A stretch of DNA of 64,000 nt from Kitasatospora papulosa. Lineage in GTDB: Bacteria > Actinomycetota > Actinomycetes > Streptomycetales > Streptomycetaceae. A model generated the notes under the pieces. That model was not told where the DNA came from. It did not search any database and was given only the letters and a program-made list of their open reading frames with translations. Where the stretch lies: contig NZ_JNYQ01000002.1 of the NCBI RefSeq assembly GCF_000717245.1, positions 62,001 to 126,000 on the forward strand, written 5' to 3'. Below, piece after piece: positions 1 through 8,663 of the stretch. How positions within the stretch are numbered: position 1 is the stretch's first letter; the number at the start of each line of letters is the position of its first letter. A program made the translations under genes and the position numbers.

Positions 1-195
1 TGCATGCTACGCCAGCGCGTCGCCTCACCCACGGCCGTCCACAGCCTGTGGATAACTTCCGCGCACCGCGGACCTCCCGGGCGGGCGGCGCCGGTGGCCG
101 GGCGGGTGATCGTCGCACGGGAGCCACCGGCGGGCGGAAGCGGCTGCCGGAGGCGGACGGACCGCGGCCGCCCGGCCCCGGCCCCCGGCCCCGCT
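1..195. other. Left edge, no gene seen
   Basis: I cannot support a gene here on either strand. The only ordered element is a perfect 7-1-7 inverted repeat (TCCACAG / CTGTGGA, 38-52). Its right arm runs into TTATCCACA read on the minus strand (55-47), a match to the E. coli-type DnaA 9-mer. It stands alone and is not evidence of an origin. Confidence 0.5.
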
Positions 196-354
196 TCAGG
201 CCAGGGGCGGGCGGTGCGCCGCCGCCCAGGCGCGGATACGGCCGCGGATCCCGCGCAGGACCTCCCGGTCGTGGGAGCCGGGCGGCGGGGGTGGCGCCTC
301 ACCGTGCCGGGCGGCCCGGTAGCTGTCGAGCATGTACTGCTGAACGATGTCCAT
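196..354 (-). CDS. Small hypothetical protein (52 aa)
   Basis: A 52-residue protein starting MDIVQQYMLD, with a Pro-rich centre (PPPPPG near residues 21-26) and a basic C-terminus. I do not recognise a domain. The ATG at 354 has a GGAG about 12 bases upstream. The frame could extend to a TTG at 411, but that has no good ribosome binding site. The gene is divergent from the ArsR-type regulator at 459, about 100 bp away, so the two may share a promoter region. A small conserved actinobacterial protein is my best guess; the function is unknown. Confidence 0.5.
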   Translation of the reverse strand: MDIVQQYMLDSYRAARHGEAPPPPPGSHDREVLRGIRGRIRAWAAAHRPPLA

Positions 355-458
355 GGATCCAGCCTGGCTCCGGCCCGGCGGGTCCGCCCGTGGATTGACG
401 ACCGCGGTCAAGTGACGCCCTGATCCGCCCGGGCACCCCGCACCATGGAGGGGTGAGC

Positions 459-1571
459 GTGCACATCGACATCGCGGGCCTGCCTCCCGAGCGCATAGTT
501 TTCGAGACCTCCCCCCTCGCCGAGCTGGGGCTCGCGCTCCACGCCCTCTCCGAGCCGGGACACCACCCCGGCCTGCACGGCTGGACGACCGCGACCTCCG
601 CTGCCCTGGAGCCGGACCTCGCGGACCGGCTGCACGAGGCCGAGTTCCTGTGGCGGAACACCTTCTCCGACATCTTCATGCCGTTCGCCGGTGTCCACGG
701 CGGGGACGGCAGGACCGGCTCGACGCTCGCCGAGGACCTGGACGTCCTGGACAGGCTGGACGACGAACGGTTCGTCTCGGCCGCCCTGGAATTCACCTGT
801 TCGAGTCTGTACGACACCGGCGCCCCCTCTCCGCTCACCGACGCGCGGACGCGGGCCCGGGCGGTCGAGATGGCGACCGCCAGGGGGCCGAGGCAACTGG
901 ACTTCACCCGGCAGCTGCTGGCCGACCCCGCCTCCGTACGCGTATGGGTCCGTCGTCTCCTGGAGGACTGCGACCAGGCCTTCTTCGCCGACACCTGGCG
1001 GCGCGTGCAGGTCCAGCTCGCCGCCGACGCACGGCACAAGACCGAGCTGCTGCGGCGCAAGGGCACCGGGGCGGCCCTGGAAGCCGTCTCCGCGGCCCTG
1101 TCCCTGGACGAGCAGACGGGCAGGATCAGCGTCGACAAGCTGTCCACGGGCCGGACCGACGCCACGGGCTCGGCCGCGGGCACCGGCCTCACCCTCGTCC
1201 CGACCAGCTTCGGCTGGCCTCATCTGATGGTGCTGCACGCCCCCGGCTGGCGTCCGGTGATCCACTACCCGGTCCACCGCCCCGAACTGCCCTCCCCGGC
1301 CTCCGTCGAGCTGCTCCAGCTCCGGCTGGAGGCGCTGGCCCACCCCCTGCGGATGCGGATCTGCCGCAACCTGGCCCGTTCCCCGTACACCACCGGTGAA
1401 CTCGCCGACTCGCTCGGCATCACGCCCCCGGAGGTCTCCCGTCACCTGGGGGTGCTCAAGAAGGCCGGCCTGGCCACCACCCGGCGACGCGGCCGGTACG
1501 TCCTGCACTCGCTGGACCTCACCGTCGTGGCCCGGCTGGGCAGCGACTTCCTGGAGGGCGTGCTGCGGTGA
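459..1571 (+). CDS. ArsR-type transcriptional regulator, large N-terminal domain (DUF5937-like)
   Basis: About 370 aa. The last ~80 residues form a winged helix-turn-helix of the ArsR class: ALAHPLRMRICRNLARSP, then GELADSLGITPPEVSRHLG and a wing with TRRRGRYVLHSL. The first ~270 residues match the DUF5937-type domain that I know in actinobacteria as an addition to such regulators; its ligand is unknown. I see no metal-binding cysteine pair of the classical ArsR kind, so a small organic signal is more likely than a metal. GTG at 459 has GGAGG at 447-451 with 7-base spacing; the in-frame GTG at 453 overlaps that site. It converges on the response-regulator gene at 1603. Confidence 0.8.
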   Translation: MHIDIAGLPPERIVFETSPLAELGLALHALSEPGHHPGLHGWTTATSAALEPDLADRLHEAEFLWRNTFSDIFMPFAGVHGGDGRTGSTLAEDLDVLDRLDDERFVSAALEFTCSSLYDTGAPSPLTDARTRARAVEMATARGPRQLDFTRQLLADPASVRVWVRRLLEDCDQAFFADTWRRVQVQLAADARHKTELLRRKGTGAALEAVSAALSLDEQTGRISVDKLSTGRTDATGSAAGTGLTLVPTSFGWPHLMVLHAPGWRPVIHYPVHRPELPSPASVELLQLRLEALAHPLRMRICRNLARSPYTTGELADSLGITPPEVSRHLGVLKKAGLATTRRRGRYVLHSLDLTVVARLGSDFLEGVLR

Positions 1572-1602
1572 GCCGCGGCGGCGTCCCCGCCCCGCCGACC
1601 GG

Positions 1603-2277
1603 TCAGCCGGTCCCGCCACCGGCCCTGACCAGGCCCGTCTCGTAGGCGAGCACCACCACCTGGACGCGGTCGCGCAGGCCGAGCTTGGTGAGGATGCGGC
1701 CCACGTGCGTCTTCACGGTCGCCTCGGACAGCACCAGGCGGGCCGCGATCTCGCCGTTCGACAGCCCCTGGGCGACCAGCATCATCACCTCGCGCTCGCG
1801 CCCGGTCAGCTTCTCCACGTGCTTGTCCTGCGGCTCCTTCCTCCCGCTCGGCAGCATCGGCGAGAACCGGTCGAGCAGCCTGCGGGTCGTGGACGGTGCC
1901 ACGACGGCGTCCCCGCTGTGCACCGAGCGGATGGCGGAGAGCAGTTCGCCGGGCGGCACGTCCTTGAGCATGAATCCGCTGGCGCCCGCCTTGAGTCCGG
2001 AGAACGCGTACTCGTCCAGGTCGAACGTGGTCAGGATCAGCACCTTGGGCGGATCGGTACGCGCGCGGATGCGCCGGGTCGCCTCGACACCGTCCAGCCT
2101 CGGCATGCGGACGTCCATCAGCACCACGTCGACGGCGGTGGACCGCAGGATCTCGACCGCCTCGGCCCCGTCGCCCGCCTCGGCGACGACCTCCATGTCC
2201 GGCTGGGCGGCGAGCACCATCCGGAAGCCGGTGCGCAGCAGCACCTGGTCGTCGACGAGCATCACTCGGATCGCCAT
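1603..2277 (-). CDS. NarL/LuxR-family response regulator
   Basis: 224 aa with a receiver domain followed by a LuxR helix-turn-helix. Receiver residues are intact: the acidic pair D9/D10, phospho-acceptor Asp55 in VVLMDVRMPR, Thr in LILTTFD and Lys in GFMLKDVPP. The DNA-binding part has LTGREREVMMLVAQGLSN and LSEATVKTHVGRIL. The ATG at 2277 has GGAG five bases upstream. A GTG at 2301, overlapping the kinase stop as GTGA, is an alternative start without an RBS. It lies directly behind the histidine kinase gene, so the pair is surely co-transcribed and should form a phosphorelay. The target genes are not evident. Confidence 0.9.
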   Translation of the reverse strand: MAIRVMLVDDQVLLRTGFRMVLAAQPDMEVVAEAGDGAEAVEILRSTAVDVVLMDVRMPRLDGVEATRRIRARTDPPKVLILTTFDLDEYAFSGLKAGASGFMLKDVPPGELLSAIRSVHSGDAVVAPSTTRRLLDRFSPMLPSGRKEPQDKHVEKLTGREREVMMLVAQGLSNGEIAARLVLSEATVKTHVGRILTKLGLRDRVQVVVLAYETGLVRAGGGTG

Positions 2278-2297
2278 GGGGTCTCCAGTCCTGGCAG

Positions 2298-3506
2298 TCA
2301 CTGTTCGGCCGGCTTGAGCGGAAGCAGGGCGCTGATCCGGAACCCGCCGCCCTGACGCGGACCCGCGTCGAGCGTGCCGCCGACCATGCCGACCCGCTCG
2401 CGCATCCCGATCATCCCCTGCCCCGCGCCGTCGGCCCCGCCGTCCTCGTAGAGCTCGTGCGGGGCGCCGCGGCCGTCGTCCTCGACGAGCAGGCCCAGCC
2501 CGTCGTCGAAGTAGACGAGCCGCACGCTCGCCCCGGCGTCCGGGCCGCCGTGCTTGCGGGTGTTGGTGAGCGCCTCCTGGACGATGCGGTACGCGGTCAG
2601 CTCCACCCCGCTCGGCAGCGGACGCGGGGTGCCCTCGATCTTGAAGTCCACCGTGAGACCGGTCTCCCTGACCTTGCCGACGAGTTCCTCGATCTGCTCG
2701 ACGTCGGGCTGGGGGACGTACTCCCCGCTCTCCTCGGAATCACCGGTCCTGAGGACCCCGAGCAGCCGCCGCATCTCGGCCAGCGCCTGACGGCCCGTGC
2801 CGGAGATGGTCTCCAGGGCCTGTCGGGCCTGGTCGGGGGACGAGTCCATGACATACGCGGCGCCGTCCGCCTGGACCACCATCACCGAGACGTTGTGCGC
2901 GACGACGTCGTGCAGTTCGCGCGCGATACGGGCCCGTTCGGCGGCCACGGCGACCTTCGACTGCGCCTCGCGCTCCCGCTCCAGCCGGGCGGCCCGCTCC
3001 TCCAGCTGACTGAAGTAGGCCCGCCGGGTGCGTATGGAGTCACCGAGCACCCAGGCCAGGACGAAGGGCACGGTCATGATCACGACGTAGCCGAGCGTCT
3101 GCGCCCAACCGCCGTACGGTGCGTCGTCGGGCCAGCGCAGGCGTGAGATCCCCGCAGCGGCCAGGCTGCATCCGAGGGCGAGCCGGGACGCCCAGCGCTC
3201 CCCCACCGTGGCCACCGTGTACGTGATCACCAGCATGGCGAAGTCCGCCACACCCGGGCGCACTCCGAACACCAGCTGGGCGAGCCCCATCACGATCGCG
3301 AGCAGCAGCATCCGCTCCGGCACGCGGCGGCGCAGCGCGACCACGAAGGACAGCCCGACGGCGATCGGCACCGCGGCGACACGCTCCGGGCCGGCACCGA
3401 TCTGGTCGGTCACGATGGACACGCCGGAGAACCCGAGGAGGAGGACAGCCCAGAGGATGTCGACGCCCGTCGGGTGTCTGCGGATGAAATCGTAGAAGCG
3501 CTGCAC
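2298..3506 (-). CDS. Membrane sensor histidine kinase, NarX/DesK type (HisKA_3)
   Basis: 402 aa. The N-terminal ~155 residues hold about five or six hydrophobic segments with short loops, so the sensing domain is membrane-embedded rather than extracellular. A linker helix rich in Arg/Glu (165-195) leads to the dimerisation box RIARELHDVVAHN with phospho-acceptor His199. The HATPase N-box (YRIVQEALTNTRKHG) and VEDDGRGAP are present. It lacks the CheY-like or PAS domains of larger kinases. The start is GTG at 3506 with only a weak GGGT upstream. Its partner is the response regulator just downstream. The methyltransferase gene starts divergently about 100 bp away. Confidence 0.9.
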   Translation of the reverse strand: MQRFYDFIRRHPTGVDILWAVLLLGFSGVSIVTDQIGAGPERVAAVPIAVGLSFVVALRRRVPERMLLLAIVMGLAQLVFGVRPGVADFAMLVITYTVATVGERWASRLALGCSLAAAGISRLRWPDDAPYGGWAQTLGYVVIMTVPFVLAWVLGDSIRTRRAYFSQLEERAARLEREREAQSKVAVAAERARIARELHDVVAHNVSVMVVQADGAAYVMDSSPDQARQALETISGTGRQALAEMRRLLGVLRTGDSEESGEYVPQPDVEQIEELVGKVRETGLTVDFKIEGTPRPLPSGVELTAYRIVQEALTNTRKHGGPDAGASVRLVYFDDGLGLLVEDDGRGAPHELYEDGGADGAGQGMIGMRERVGMVGGTLDAGPRQGGGFRISALLPLKPAEQ

Positions 3507-3602
3507 GTTACCCAGCGTAGGGACAGCTGATCGGTGCCCGGGTCAGCCGAAGGGCCGATCCGCGTCCTGGGACCGTACTCCCCAAGGTGGAGACTTGCCT
3601 AC

Positions 3603-4604
3603 GTGACGTATGACTGGTGCCGCTGGCAGCAAGCCGCCGAGACCGCTTTGTACGGGGAAGAGGGGTTCTACCAGCGCCCCGAGGGCCCGGCGGGGCACTT
3701 CCGCACCTCGGTGCACGCCTCCCCCTTGTTCGCCACCGCCGTCGCCCGGCTGCTGGCAGGCACCGCGCGGGAGCTGGGCACGGACTCGGTCGACCTGGTC
3801 GACGTGGGAGCGGGGCGCGGCGAGCTGCTGACCGGGGTGCTGGCCGCGCTGCGGGACGAAGCCATCGCACCCGGCCTCACCGTACGGGCCCTCGCCGTGG
3901 AACTCGCCCCGCGCCCGCCCGGCCTGGACCCGGCCGTCGAGTGGCACGCCGAACTCCCGCGGGGCGTGCGGGGGCTGCTGTTCGCCAACGAATGGCTGGA
4001 CAACGTGCCCACGGACGTCGCCGAGGCCGACGCGGACGGGGTGCCCCGCTACGTCCTGGTGCGCACGGCCGACGGTGCCGAGCGGCTCGGCGATCCGGTG
4101 ACCGGCGCGGACGCCCGTTGGCTGAGCCGCTGGTGGCCGCTGGCCCGGCCCGGCGACCGGGCGGAGATCGGCCGGCCCCGCGACGAGGCCTGGGCGCGGG
4201 CGGTCGCGTCACTGGCCGCCGGCACCGCGGTGGCGGTGGACTACGCCCATGTACGGGCGTCCAGACCGCCGTTCGGCACGCTCACCGGATTCCGGGAGGG
4301 CCGGGAGGTGCCGCCGGTGCCCGACGGGAGCTGCGACCTGACCTCACACGTGGCCCTGGACGCCTGCGCGGCGGCCGCGGACGGCACCGCCGAGCTCCTG
4401 GACCAGCGGACGGCGCTGCGGGACCTGGGCATCAGCGGTGAACGCCCCCCGCTGGCACAGGCCTCGGCCGATCCCGTCGGCTATGTACGGGCACTCGCCT
4501 CGGCGGGACAGGCGGCCGAGCTGACGGCACGGGGCGGGCTGGGCGACTTCGGCTGGCTGCGGCACCGGGTCCCGGAACGTGAAGAGGGATACTGTCCCGC
4601 ATGA
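3603..4604 (+). CDS. SAM-dependent methyltransferase, MidA/NDUFAF7 (DUF185) family
   Basis: About 333 aa. Features fitting the family: an early ALYGEEGFYQRP motif, SAM-binding motif I as DLVDVGAGRGELL, and FANEWLDNVP, equivalent to the NEhLDxhP motif. The mitochondrial member NDUFAF7 dimethylates an arginine of NDUFS2, the NuoD homologue of complex I. Here the gene overlaps a nuoD-like gene by 4 bp (ATGA at 4601), so the two are translationally coupled. That context makes NuoD the likely substrate; this is inference. I prefer GTG 3603 (GGAG ten bases upstream) because the protein then begins at the family N-terminus; GTG 3534 is an alternative. Confidence 0.8.
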   Translation: MTYDWCRWQQAAETALYGEEGFYQRPEGPAGHFRTSVHASPLFATAVARLLAGTARELGTDSVDLVDVGAGRGELLTGVLAALRDEAIAPGLTVRALAVELAPRPPGLDPAVEWHAELPRGVRGLLFANEWLDNVPTDVAEADADGVPRYVLVRTADGAERLGDPVTGADARWLSRWWPLARPGDRAEIGRPRDEAWARAVASLAAGTAVAVDYAHVRASRPPFGTLTGFREGREVPPVPDGSCDLTSHVALDACAAAADGTAELLDQRTALRDLGISGERPPLAQASADPVGYVRALASAGQAAELTARGGLGDFGWLRHRVPEREEGYCPA

Positions 4605-5743
4605 CGGAGACGACGATCGGCATCGGCGGCGCGGCGGAGAGCACCGACATGGTGCTGAACATCGGTCCGCAGCACCCCTCCACCCACGGTGTGCTCCGGC
4701 TGCGGCTCGTCCTGGACGGCGAGCGGATCCAGCAGGCCGAACCCGTCATCGGCTACATGCACCGGGGCGCCGAGAAGCTCTTCGAGGCCCGGGACTACCG
4801 GCAGATCATCATGCTGGCCAACCGCCACGACTGGCTGTCGGCGTTCTCCAACGAGCTCGGCGTCGTCATGGCCGTCGAGCGAATGCTCGGCATGGAGGTG
4901 CCCGAGCGCGCCGTGTGGACGAGGACGCTGCTCGCCGAGCTGAACCGGGTCCTCAACCATCTGATGTTCCTGGGCTCCTACCCCCTCGAACTCGGCGGGA
5001 TCACCCCCATGTTCCACGCGTTCCGGGAGCGCGAGGAGCTCCAGGCCGCGATGGAGGAGGTCTCCGGCGGCCGCATGCACTACATGTTCAACCGGGTCGG
5101 CGGCCTCAAGGAGGACCTGCCCGCTGGCTGGCTCGGCCGGGCCAGGGACGCCGTGGCGTCGGTGCGTTCGCGCATGGACGTGTACGACCGGCTGGTGCTC
5201 GGCAACGAGATCTTCCGGGGCCGCACCCGCGGGGTGGGCGTCCTGTCCGCCGGGGCCGTGCACGCCTACGGGGTGTCCGGTCCGATCGCCAGGGCCTCCG
5301 GCGTCGACTTCGACCTGCGGCGCGACGAGCCGTACCTCGCGTACGGGGAGCTCCAGGACACCCTCAGGGTCGTCACCCGGACCGAGGGCGACTGCCTGGC
5401 CCGCTTCGAGTGCCTGCTGGAACAGACGCACAACGCCCTGGACCTCGCCGACGCCTGCCTGGACCGGATCGCCGACCTGCCCCCCGGACCCATCAACCAG
5501 CGGCTGCCCAAGGTGCTCAAGGCCCCGGAGGGCCACACCTACGCCTGGACCGAGAACCCGCTGGGCATCAACGGCTACTACCTGGTGTCCACGGGGGAGA
5601 AGACCCCGTACCGGCTGAAGCTGCGCTCCGCCTCGTTCAACAACATCCAGGCGCTCACGGAGCTGCTGCCGGGCACACTCGTCGCCGACATGGTGGCGAT
5701 CCTGGGCTCGCTCTTCTTCGTCGTCGGGGACATCGACAAGTAG
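4601..5743 (+). CDS. nuoD: NADH-quinone oxidoreductase subunit D homologue (stand-alone)
   Basis: 380 aa, complete, slightly shorter than usual NuoD. Conserved blocks: NIGPQHPSTHGVLRL (20-34), GYMHRGAEKLFE (51-62), and the end LFFVVGDIDK. In complex I this 49-kDa subunit shapes the quinone site near cluster N2. The gene is not in a nuo operon: only the MidA-type methyltransferase precedes it, overlapping by ATGA. It is therefore probably the extra NuoD copy seen in Streptomyces besides the main nuo cluster; that clause is from memory. Arg55 of the HRGxEKL motif lines up with the arginine methylated in the mitochondrial homologue. Whether it joins a full complex I or a partial one cannot be told here. 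Confidence 0.88.
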   Translation: MTETTIGIGGAAESTDMVLNIGPQHPSTHGVLRLRLVLDGERIQQAEPVIGYMHRGAEKLFEARDYRQIIMLANRHDWLSAFSNELGVVMAVERMLGMEVPERAVWTRTLLAELNRVLNHLMFLGSYPLELGGITPMFHAFREREELQAAMEEVSGGRMHYMFNRVGGLKEDLPAGWLGRARDAVASVRSRMDVYDRLVLGNEIFRGRTRGVGVLSAGAVHAYGVSGPIARASGVDFDLRRDEPYLAYGELQDTLRVVTRTEGDCLARFECLLEQTHNALDLADACLDRIADLPPGPINQRLPKVLKAPEGHTYAWTENPLGINGYYLVSTGEKTPYRLKLRSASFNNIQALTELLPGTLVADMVAILGSLFFVVGDIDK

Positions 5744-5748
5744 CCCGT

Positions 5749-5808
5749 CCCACCGGCCCGGAGCGCGTTCCGGCGGCAGCCGCCGGTACGCCGGGGGGGG
5801 CCGGTGGG
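5749..5808. terminator. Composite bidirectional terminator
   Basis: An outer 11-bp perfect stem (5749-5759 with 5798-5808, CCCACCGGCCC/GGGCCGGTGGG) encloses a second hairpin, CCGGCGGC-A-GCCGCCGG (5770-5786). It sits between the convergent nuoD and coiled-coil genes. There is no T-run, as is common in Streptomyces. Confidence 0.6.
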
Positions 5809-5817
5809 GTGCGGCGG

Positions 5818-6846
5818 CTACGAGGAGATCGCGCTGCGCAGCTCGACGACCTCGAGCTGCTCGGTGTCGTCGTGCGCCGTCAGGTCGATGACCTTGCCGA
5901 CGGCGCGGTTCTCGGCCGTGCCCGTACGGTGCGCCGCCAGCGCCTCCTCACCCACCACGTCCGCGAGGTCCTCGTTCTGCACGGACTCGATCGCGGCGTC
6001 CGACTTCTGCGTACCGAAGAAGTCGAAGCTCCCCTGCGGGACGAGGTGACGGCGCGCGGCGGCGTACGGGACGACGGCGGATGCCGCGGGTACGGCACGG
6101 GGCGGGCGCGCGGCCGCGGGCGACGGCTGCGGTGCGGGCGGGGCGGTCCGGGGGCGGCGGTGCTGGAGGTCACCCGCTCCGGCGACCGCCGCGTGCTTCC
6201 CCTTCGGGCCGTCGCCCTCCGGGTCCCGTTCCGCGGACCGCTCGACGAGGTCGCGCCGACGGGCCCGCTCGGCCGTGCGGCGCGCCTCCTGGAGTGCCGC
6301 GTTGCGGGGCAGGTCCCGCAGGGCCTGGGCGGCACGCAGGTACGCGTCCGGCGTCGGCGTGGACCGCGCGGGAAGGAGCTCACGCGGCGCGGTCGCCTCG
6401 ATGGCCAGCTGCCGGCGGCCCTCCAGGGCGCTGGCCCGCTCCGTCTCGGCGTTGGCGTACCGGCGCAGGAGCCCGGCGTGCTCGCCGCGCAGACCGGCGA
6501 GCTCCACGCGCTTGCGGCGCAGCTTGGTCTCCAGCCGGGTGCGCAGTTCCCTTGATTCCTCGAGGTCCGCCTCGAGCTCGGCTATGCGCTCCTCGGTCTT
6601 CCACTCGTCGCTGGCCCGGGCACGGGTGAGCTCCGCGACCCGCAGCCCCGCGGCCCGGTCCCAGCCGCGCATCAGACAGGCGCCGGTGACCGCCGCGGCC
6701 GCTGTCACGGCCACCAGGGTGCGCAGGGCCAGCGGTTCCGCGAGGAACCAGGCTCCGGCGGCACAGACCACCGGCACTCCGGCCACCACGGCGGGAGGCA
6801 GGATTCTGTGGAGGGGCGGCGAATGGCGGTGGCGTCCTCGTGGCAT
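5818..6846 (-). CDS. Membrane-anchored coiled-coil protein of unknown function
   Basis: About 342 aa. Two hydrophobic segments lie near the N-terminus (roughly residues 12-32 and 38-57, rich in Ala/Val). A long charged stretch follows (ERIAELEADLEESRELR and on to about residue 150) with the heptad pattern of a coiled coil. Then come a Pro/Ala-rich linker and a C-terminal part ending EVVELRSAISS. No enzyme motif is visible. ATG at 6846 was chosen because the protein then starts with a basic patch before the membrane segments. The next gene upstream on the same strand is a transport-binding protein about 100 bp away. I do not recognise a function; a cell-envelope or division-related scaffold would be speculation. 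Confidence 0.65.
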   Translation of the reverse strand: MPRGRHRHSPPLHRILPPAVVAGVPVVCAAGAWFLAEPLALRTLVAVTAAAAVTGACLMRGWDRAAGLRVAELTRARASDEWKTEERIAELEADLEESRELRTRLETKLRRKRVELAGLRGEHAGLLRRYANAETERASALEGRRQLAIEATAPRELLPARSTPTPDAYLRAAQALRDLPRNAALQEARRTAERARRRDLVERSAERDPEGDGPKGKHAAVAGAGDLQHRRPRTAPPAPQPSPAAARPPRAVPAASAVVPYAAARRHLVPQGSFDFFGTQKSDAAIESVQNEDLADVVGEEALAAHRTGTAENRAVGKVIDLTAHDDTEQLEVVELRSAISS

Positions 6847-6950
6847 GGCCCGAAATTTACCGTGCGTACGAGCCACTTGGGAGACCACCCGGCAATCTGT
6901 TCCCCGCCGGTTACCTGGCAGCCTCTCAAGTGCTCCTCGAAAACGCCTTT

Positions 6951-7931
6951 TTACTTCTTGATCAGCCCCTTCGACCGGAGATAGTCGCCTGCCGCGTCCG
7001 CGGGCTTGGCGCGCTCCGCGTCGACCTTGCGGTTCAGTTCCGCGAGGTCCTCGGTGCTGAGCACCTCGGTGAGCTTCCCGAGCGCCTCGGCGATCTCCGG
7101 CGCCCCCGCGTCCTTGGCATTGAGAACCGGAAGGACGTTGTCCGCGTTCTGCAGCTTCTTGTCGTCCTCCAGGAACACCAGCCCGTAGGAGTCGAGCACC
7201 GCGTCCGTGGTGGTCGTGAGGACCAACTGGTCCTTGCCGTCCTTGACGGCCTGCTTCGACTGCGGCGTACCGACACCCTTGGGATCGATTCCGGTGACGT
7301 CGATGCCGTACGTCTTCTTCAGTCCGGGCGCGCAGAAGGGGCGCACCTCGCACTCGTCGCCCGCGGCGATCTTCACCTTGATCTTCGACTCGCCGAGATC
7401 GGAAAGCGTCTTGAGGCTGTTCTTGTCGGCGAATTCCTTGGACACCGCGAAGGCGTTCTGGTCGACGGCCTCGCCCGCGGGAAGGACCTTCAGCCCGAGC
7501 GGGCCGGCGAGCTTCTCCAGAGCGGTGACGGTGGCCGCCACGTCCCCCGAGGCGACCGGCTTCTTCGCCGCCGCGTCCGCGCCGTTGACCTTGGCGTTGA
7601 GGAATTCCGCGAGGGTCGCCGCGTATTCCGGTACGACGTCGATCTCGCCCTTCTCGAGCGAGGGCTCGTACAGCTCACGGTTCTTCACCGTGGTGACCGA
7701 GGCGTCGTAACCGGCGTCACCCAGGACCTGGGCGTACAGCTCGGCGAGCACCTTGGACTCGGTGAAGCCGGCGGCGCCCACGACCAGCGAGCCCTTCTTG
7801 GAGCCTGCGCCGGCTCCCGCGTCGGAGCCGCCCTTCTCCTGCTCCAGGCTGTCGCCGCCGCAGGCGGCGAGGGAGCCCGCCAGCACGACCGCTCCGACGA
7901 CCGCACCCGCTATGCGCGAGGTCCTGCTCAT
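6951..7931 (-). CDS. Osmoprotectant ABC transporter substrate-binding lipoprotein (ProX/OpuCC type)
   Basis: 326 aa. A lipoprotein signal peptide ends in the lipobox LAAC (Cys about 24), so the mature protein is tethered outside the membrane. A Gly/Ala/Ser linker is followed by the OpuAC-type fold: LVVGAAGFTESKVLAELYAQ, then EYAATLAEFLN and a segment with TTTDAVLDSYGLVFLEDD. The family binds glycine betaine, carnitine, choline or similar compounds. Two permease genes lie upstream on the same strand and the ATPase is divergent, giving a full importer. ATG at 7931 has GGAG at good spacing. Aromatic cage residues cannot be assigned by eye, so the exact ligand is open. Confidence 0.87.
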   Translation of the reverse strand: MSRTSRIAGAVVGAVVLAGSLAACGGDSLEQEKGGSDAGAGAGSKKGSLVVGAAGFTESKVLAELYAQVLGDAGYDASVTTVKNRELYEPSLEKGEIDVVPEYAATLAEFLNAKVNGADAAAKKPVASGDVAATVTALEKLAGPLGLKVLPAGEAVDQNAFAVSKEFADKNSLKTLSDLGESKIKVKIAAGDECEVRPFCAPGLKKTYGIDVTGIDPKGVGTPQSKQAVKDGKDQLVLTTTTDAVLDSYGLVFLEDDKKLQNADNVLPVLNAKDAGAPEIAEALGKLTEVLSTEDLAELNRKVDAERAKPADAAGDYLRSKGLIKK

Positions 7932-7985
7932 GTTGTTCTCCGTCCGGGAAAAAAATGGTGTGCACAGTCCGAGAAACCCGCGCGC

Positions 7986-8660
7986 TCATGCCGTCCGGCG
8001 GCGGCGCAGGGGCGACAGCAGGCGGTCCAGCGCCACGAGGACGCCCTCCACCACCAGGGCCAGGAGGGCGACCAGCACGGCGCCGGCGAAGACCTGCGCG
8101 GTGTCGTAGGTGTTGAAGCCGGCGGTGATGATCCTGCCCAGGCCGCCGAGACCCACCATCGCCGCGATCGAGGCGGTGGCGATGACCTGGACGGCCGCGG
8201 ACCGGAGACCGGTCATGATCATCGGGTAGGCGAGGGGGAGCTCGACCCGTACGAAGAGCTGGGTGCCGGACATCCCCATGCCGCGCGCGGCCTCCCGCAC
8301 CGACCGGTCCACCTCCGTCATCCCGACGTAGGCGTTGGTCAGCAGCGGGGGCACGGCGAACAGCACCAGGGCGATGACCGTGGGCAGATAGCCGGAGTTG
8401 CGCAGCGGCGTCATCATGAAGAGGGCCAGCACCGCGAACACGGGCACCGCCCGGCCCACGTTGGAGAGGTTGACGGCGAGCCCGCCCCCCTTGCCCACGT
8501 GCCCCAGGTACAGCGCGACGGGCAGGGCGATGAGGCAGGCCACCGCGAGGGCGATCCCGCTGACGTACAGATGCTCCGCCAGCCGGTGCGCCGCCCCGCC
8601 GTCCCCCGACCAGTTGGCGCCGGTGGTGAGCCAGGTCCAGGCCTCCGCTATGACTCCCAT
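7986..8660 (-). CDS. Osmoprotectant ABC transporter permease (ProW/OpuCD type)
   Basis: 224 aa with five or six membrane spans and the EAA-loop region MTEVDRSVREAARGMGMSG, which contacts the ATPase. The C-terminus has the usual AMVGLGGLGRIITAGF motif. It starts 3 bp after the stop of the first permease gene and is followed 55 bp later by the binding-protein gene, so all three are one transcript. The two permeases are paralogues and should form a heterodimeric channel with the divergent ATPase. Confidence 0.88.
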   Translation of the reverse strand: MGVIAEAWTWLTTGANWSGDGGAAHRLAEHLYVSGIALAVACLIALPVALYLGHVGKGGGLAVNLSNVGRAVPVFAVLALFMMTPLRNSGYLPTVIALVLFAVPPLLTNAYVGMTEVDRSVREAARGMGMSGTQLFVRVELPLAYPMIMTGLRSAAVQVIATASIAAMVGLGGLGRIITAGFNTYDTAQVFAGAVLVALLALVVEGVLVALDRLLSPLRRRRTA

Positions 8661-8663
8661 GGA

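Noticed and set aside
47..55. DnaA box TTATCCACA
   Set aside because: A single 9-mer with no cluster, no AT-rich region and no dnaA/dnaN nearby does not make an origin.
4..423. Overlapping plus-strand frames at the left edge
   Set aside because: No ribosome binding site, composition of frame-shifted GC-rich DNA, and they overlap the better-supported minus-strand gene at 196-354.
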